A stretch of DNA of 9,652 nucleotides, from positions 1-9,652 of the forward strand of contig WFTU01000173.1 of the NCBI GenBank assembly GCA_015485375.1, written 5' to 3'. The notes beneath the pieces are model-generated. The model did no database searches. It was not told the DNA's origin and saw only the letters and a program-made list of their open reading frames with translations. Source of the stretch: Paracoccaceae bacterium. Lineage in GTDB: Bacteria; Pseudomonadota; Alphaproteobacteria; Rhodobacterales; Rhodobacteraceae. Made by a program: the position numbers and the translations under genes. Below, in pieces: positions 6,801-9,652 of this stretch. Each line of letters begins with the position of its first letter. Positions within the stretch are counted from its first letter, which is position 1.

Positions 6801-6834
6801 TTTTCGTTCTCCCTGGATAAAAATCAGACGGCTT

Positions 6835-6849
6835 ACGCCATTCCGGCGT
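6835..6849 (-). other. Small hairpin in the livK leader
   Basis: ACGCC (6835-6839) and GGCGT (6845-6849) form a 5-bp stem around ATTCC, about 35 nt before the livK start on the minus-strand transcript. It is short and may be chance. It could be a minor leader structure. No known riboswitch is recognised here. Confidence 0.2.
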
Positions 6850-6867
6850 GCATTCCACGACATCGAA

Positions 6868-6898
6868 ACCTTATATGCAAGGTGATTCGGGCCCGAAT
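6868..6898. promoter_or_regulatory. Two adjacent dyads, operator-like, over the livK promoter region
   Basis: The first dyad is ACCTT-N6-AAGGT (6868-6883). The second is a perfect 14-bp palindrome, ATTCGGGCCCGAAT (6885-6898). They lie side by side with 1 nt between them and cover the candidate livK -10 and -35 boxes. Such placement fits a repressor or regulator site, but I cannot name the protein. The symmetry is seen; the binding role is inferred. Confidence 0.4.
6870..6897 (-). promoter_or_regulatory. Candidate livK promoter
   Basis: On the minus strand a TATAAG (6875-6870) resembles a -10 box, with TTCGGG (6897-6892) 16 nt upstream as a poor -35 box. This would give a leader of roughly 65 nt. 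An alternative pair on the same strand is TTGCAT (6880-6875) and TGGAAT (6857-6852), spaced 17 nt. Neither is strong, and the choice is uncertain. A promoter must lie nearby because livK starts the operon and faces away from tupB. Confidence 0.35.
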
Positions 6899-6930
6899 TG
6901 TCGCGCCACGGCGGTTTTTGACCATTTGAT

Positions 6931-6953
6931 CCGCCGGTTTCGCCTTCCGGTGG
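6931..6953 (+). other. Stem-loop upstream of tupB
   Basis: CCGCCGG (6931-6937) pairs with CCGGTGG (6947-6953) through 7 positions, one of them a G-U wobble, around a 9-nt loop. It lies about 53 nt before the tupB start and no T-tract follows. It may be part of the tupB leader or chance in GC-rich DNA. I see no clear Moco/Tuco riboswitch architecture or ModE-like box in the region. Confidence 0.25.
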
Positions 6954-7006
6954 CTTCCCTTGGCCGGAATTAGCGCCTAAACATCTGTAAACTCTGAAAG
7001 GACAGC

Positions 7007-7705
7007 ATGGATACGTTGCGCGAGGCATGGGGGTTGGTGGCCGGATTCGATCCGGCACTCTACGCCATTATCGGCCTGTCGCTGCGCGTCAGCCTGACGG
7101 CGGTGCTGTTCAGTCTGCTGATCGGTGCCCCCCTCGGCGCGGCGCTGGCGATCTGGGACTTCCCCGGCAAACGGGTGCTGGTCGTGGTCAGCAATGCGCT
7201 GATGGCCCTGCCGCCGGTGGTGGTCGGGCTGGCTGTCTACCTGCTGTTGTCCCGCGCCGGACCGCTCGGATCACTCGGCCTGCTGTTCACACCGAAAGCC
7301 ATGGTGATCGCGCAAACCATCCTGATCCTGCCGATCATCCTCGCCCTGACCCGCGCCGCCGTTCTGCCGTTGCGCCGCGAATACGCGGACCTCATGGCGG
7401 CGCTCGACGTCTCGCCGATGTTGAAGCTGCGCACCCTGCTCTGGGATGCCCGCATCGGCGTCACCACGGCCCTGCTCGCCGGTTTCGGTCGCGCGATTGC
7501 CGAGGTCGGCGCCGTCATTATCGTCGGCGGCAACATCAACGGCGTCACCCGCGTTATGACCACGACAATCGCGCTGGAGACCTCCAAGGGCAATCTCGAA
7601 CTCGCACTGGCGCTGGGCGTCGTGCTGATCTCCATCGCCATTGCGGTGAACGCCCTGATCTATGCCCTCGGCCAGATCGGCCAGCGCTATCAGGAGGGGG
7701 TGTGA
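7007..7705 (+). CDS. tupB: Tungstate-type ABC transporter permease TupB
   Basis: This is an inner-membrane channel subunit of an oxyanion importer, 232 residues with about five to six hydrophobic segments. The late region GRAIAEVGAVIIVGGN (161-176) followed by TRVMTTTIALETSKGN (181-196) is characteristic of TupB and close relatives such as WtpB/ModB-like permeases. The cytoplasmic coupling loop runs around ALDVSPMLKLRTLLWDARIG (132-151). NALMALPPVVVGLAVYLLLS (63-82) is the usual proline-containing membrane segment. The start has a GAAAGGA ribosome-binding site ending 4 nt before the ATG. The stop shares one base with the tupC start (TGATG at 7703-7707), so the two are coupled. Tungstate would be used as a cofactor metal for enzymes such as certain formate dehydrogenases. 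Tungstate rather than molybdate is an inference from family resemblance. Confidence 0.88.
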   Translation: MDTLREAWGLVAGFDPALYAIIGLSLRVSLTAVLFSLLIGAPLGAALAIWDFPGKRVLVVVSNALMALPPVVVGLAVYLLLSRAGPLGSLGLLFTPKAMVIAQTILILPIILALTRAAVLPLRREYADLMAALDVSPMLKLRTLLWDARIGVTTALLAGFGRAIAEVGAVIIVGGNINGVTRVMTTTIALETSKGNLELALALGVVLISIAIAVNALIYALGQIGQRYQEGV

Positions 7706-8412
7706 TGGCCTTCACCTCGCTCGAAATCCGGCAGGCCGGCCTGAACCGTGACGGCCAGCCGCTGCTTGGCCCGATCGACCTGACCGTGGAAAGCGGCGGC
7801 ATCACCGTGATCCTCGGCCACAACGGCGCGGGCAAGAGCCTGTTCGTCAAAATGTGCCACGGGCTGATCCCTGCAGATACCGGCGAAATTCTGTGGAACG
7901 GTCGCCCTGCCGATGCAACCCGCCGCGAGCGCGGCTTCCTGTTCCAGAACACGCCCCTTCTGCGCCGCTCGGTCCGCGCCAACATCGCCTTCCCGCTGCT
8001 CGCCCTCGGTATCCCGCGTGCCGCGCGTTTCGAGCGGGTGGAAAAGGCACTGGAACGATCCCGCCTGACCGCCCGCGCCAACGCCCCCGCCACCAGCCTC
8101 TCGGGTGGCGAGCGCCAACGCCTCGCACTGGCCCGCGCCGCAATCACCGACCCTTCGGTTATCCTGCTCGACGAACCCTCCGCCAGCCTCGATCCCGCCT
8201 CGACCAGGGCGCTCGAGGAACGGGTGCGGGAAATCTCGACCTCCGGCACCAAGGTGTTTCTGGTCACGCACGATATCCATCAGGCGAAGCGGCTGGCCGA
8301 TGATGTGCTGATGTTCGCGGAGGGAAAACTGCTGTCCGTTGAGCCGGCCGGCAGCTTCTTCACCCGCCCGCAGGACGGTGCGATAGCGGACTTTCTCGAA
8401 GGAAGACTCTAG
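7705..8412 (+). CDS. tupC: Tungstate-type ABC transporter ATP-binding protein TupC
   Basis: This is the cytoplasmic ATPase that powers TupB, 235 residues. Landmarks: Walker A GHNGAGKS (38-45), Q-loop FLFQN with Gln81, signature LSGGE (132-136), Walker B VILLDEP (152-158), D-loop SLD, and H-loop THD with His189. All catalytic parts are present. The start ATG at 7705 overlaps the tupB stop by one base and has AGGAGGGGG shortly before it. The stop TAG overlaps the MFS gene stop on the other strand at CTAG (8409-8412). There is no C-terminal molybdate-binding (TOBE/Mop) domain like that of ModC, which favours the Tup type. No binding-protein gene (tupA) follows or precedes it in the window. Confidence 0.88.
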   Translation: MAFTSLEIRQAGLNRDGQPLLGPIDLTVESGGITVILGHNGAGKSLFVKMCHGLIPADTGEILWNGRPADATRRERGFLFQNTPLLRRSVRANIAFPLLALGIPRAARFERVEKALERSRLTARANAPATSLSGGERQRLALARAAITDPSVILLDEPSASLDPASTRALEERVREISTSGTKVFLVTHDIHQAKRLADDVLMFAEGKLLSVEPAGSFFTRPQDGAIADFLEGRL

Positions 8413-9602
8413 CGCCGGAACCGCGGCGTTATCACCACAAAAACCAGCAGGCTGATCGCGCTGACCCCGCCCACGGCCAGCGGCAGGCCCAGCCAGTCGA
8501 TCAGCGCGCCCAGAGCCAGCGCCCCCAGCGCCGTGCCGCCGACCGCCGCCGTCATCCACAGGCTCATCACCCGCCCGCGGATGTGGTCGTCCAGCTGCAT
8601 CTGCACGCTTGACTGGAAATTCACCCCGACCATGGTGCTGGCAAAGCCGATGCCCGCCACCATCGCCACGGTCAGCGGCCAGTTCGTGCTTACCCCCAGC
8701 ACCAGCGCCATCGCCGCCCCCGCAACCGTCGCCACCAGCGCGCGCACCGGCACCCGCCCCAGCGCCGCGGGCGGCACGATCACCTGAATGAAGGAGGCCA
8801 CCATCGCGCCGGCCCCCGCCGCCGCCGCCAGGGCACCCAGCCCTGCGGGCCCCTTGGCAAACACCCCGTCGGCAATGATCGGCAGGATCTCCGTCGGCGC
8901 CCGCACCACCATCGAGAACAGCCCCGTCACGATAAACGCGATCCGCACCACCCGATGCGCGGCAATAAACGCCAGCCCTTGTTTGAACGAGCGCCACAGC
9001 GGCAGATGCACCGGAGCCGTCAGCTTGTCGCGCGGCTGCAATCGCGACAGGATCAGCAGAAACGGCACATAGAGCACACAGGCCACCGCGATACTCGCCG
9101 CCGCCCCGAACTGCGCCACCAGCGCCCCGCCGATCGCCGGTCCCGTCAGACGGCTGATATTGAAATTCAGCGCCCCGATGCTGACAACCGAGGCTATCCG
9201 CTCCGGCCGCACCAGCCGCGGCCCCAGCGACAGCCGCACCGGCTGATAGGCCGACAACACCACCCCGAGGACAAAGGCAAACACCGCCAGAAACAGCGGC
9301 GTGATAACCCCCGCCGCCAGCACACCGAACAACACCACCGACAGCCCCGCCACCGCCAGCTGCACCGCCACCGCCGCGCGCTTCACGTCCACCCGGTCCG
9401 TGATCACCCCGAACACCGGCCCGCCGAGCAGCACCGGCGAAAAAGCCAGAAAGCTCACAAGCCCCACAAAACTGGCCGATTCCGTCAGATCCCACGCCAG
9501 CCAGCCGATCACCAGCCGCAATATCCAGTTGGCATTCATGCCAAAGACATTGCCGATCAAATACAACCGGTATTGCGGAGATTTCAGCGCTGCGAGGTTC
9601 AT
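8409..9602 (-). CDS. MFS transporter (EntS-like/MFS_3-type exporter)
   Basis: This is an inner-membrane secondary transporter of the major facilitator superfamily, 397 residues with about twelve hydrophobic segments. The signature loop between helices 2 and 3 is present as GVITDRVDVKR (65-75), and the second-half equivalent is around LDDHIRGRVMSLWMTAAVGG (338-357). The start (SPQYRLYLIGNVF) and the LTGPAIGGALVAQFG segment (about 153-167) resemble the enterobactin exporter EntS and related MFS_3 proteins, which commonly export siderophores or drugs; the substrate here is unknown. The start at 9602 has a GGGG-rich ribosome-binding stretch just before it. The reading frame stays open to the window edge, but this Met sits where the family begins. 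It converges with tupC. Confidence 0.88.
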   Translation of the reverse strand: MNLAALKSPQYRLYLIGNVFGMNANWILRLVIGWLAWDLTESASFVGLVSFLAFSPVLLGGPVFGVITDRVDVKRAAVAVQLAVAGLSVVLFGVLAAGVITPLFLAVFAFVLGVVLSAYQPVRLSLGPRLVRPERIASVVSIGALNFNISRLTGPAIGGALVAQFGAAASIAVACVLYVPFLLILSRLQPRDKLTAPVHLPLWRSFKQGLAFIAAHRVVRIAFIVTGLFSMVVRAPTEILPIIADGVFAKGPAGLGALAAAAGAGAMVASFIQVIVPPAALGRVPVRALVATVAGAAMALVLGVSTNWPLTVAMVAGIGFASTMVGVNFQSSVQMQLDDHIRGRVMSLWMTAAVGGTALGALALGALIDWLGLPLAVGGVSAISLLVFVVITPRFRR

Positions 9603-9612
9603 ACCCCCATCC

Positions 9613-9652
9613 CTATGCCCGTTTTTCCGCTTTGACCAGAGCCTTCCCGAGC
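9613..9652 (-). CDS. Possible C-terminus of an upstream gene (partial)
   Basis: Twelve codons (LGKALVKAEKRA) followed by TAG (9615-9613) are open to the window edge. They end 10 nt before the MFS start, which is a normal operon spacing. The basic, helical composition is plausible for a protein tail, but so short a frame can arise by chance. The product is not identifiable. Confidence 0.3.
   Translation of the reverse strand, partial: LGKALVKAEKRA

Noticed and set aside
6801..7006. Moco/Tuco riboswitch or ModE site before tupB
   Set aside because: I looked for a multi-stem leader and for TATATA-type half-sites. Only a short stem and unrelated dyads are present.
6801..7058. N-terminal extension of livK to an upstream ATG at 7058
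   Set aside because: It would overlap tupB and place 86 proline- and arginine-rich residues before a perfect signal peptide. The start at 6800 has its own ribosome-binding site.
7690..9495. A 601-codon open frame on the minus strand across tupC and the MFS gene
   Set aside because: Its translation is low-complexity Gly/Ala/Arg-rich, typical of a shadow frame in GC-rich DNA. It lies antisense to tupC and out of frame with the well-supported MFS gene.

Overview
The window looks like a stretch of chromosome from a GC-rich alphaproteobacterium, most likely of the Rhodobacterales/Roseobacter type. This rests on codon use, the style of the proteins and the dense operon packing. It is inference: no rRNA or other phylogenetic marker is present. 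I see no mobile element, CRISPR array, tRNA or rRNA. Most of the window is transporter genes.

Left part (1-867): a truncated minus-strand alpha/beta hydrolase of the kynurenine-formamidase (arylformamidase) type is transcribed divergently from a tiny plus-strand protein. That protein is only a ligand-binding (RAM) domain of the Lrp/AsnC family, with no DNA-binding domain.

Centre (901-6800), all on the minus strand: a complete branched-chain/polar amino acid ABC transporter (HAAT family) reads from right to left. The order is livK (binding protein), a hairpin terminator/attenuator, livG, livF, a small secreted four-cysteine protein of unknown function, livH and livM. After an 89-nt gap comes a second small secreted protein of unknown function. 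From livG to livM the genes overlap by 4 nt (ATGA) or are 1 nt apart, so translational coupling is likely. LivK would capture the amino acid in the periplasm, LivH and LivM form the channel, and LivG and LivF hydrolyse ATP. The unknown gene between livF and livH sits exactly where a transporter accessory protein would be expected, and it is the most interesting unknown here.

A 206-bp divergent region (6801-7006) separates livK from the right part. It holds the livK leader and several dyads, two of them adjacent over the candidate livK promoter.

Right part (7007-9652): tupB and tupC, the permease and ATPase of a tungstate-type ABC transporter, are on the plus strand with no tupA binding-protein gene beside them. 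They converge on a minus-strand MFS exporter gene, and the two genes share a CTAG that supplies both TAG stop codons. A short reading frame at the right edge may be the C-terminus of the gene before the MFS gene.

Overall this is a fairly ordinary metabolic and transport region with a few real loose ends: the embedded secreted protein, the missing tupA, the divergent operator-like dyads and the lone RAM domain.
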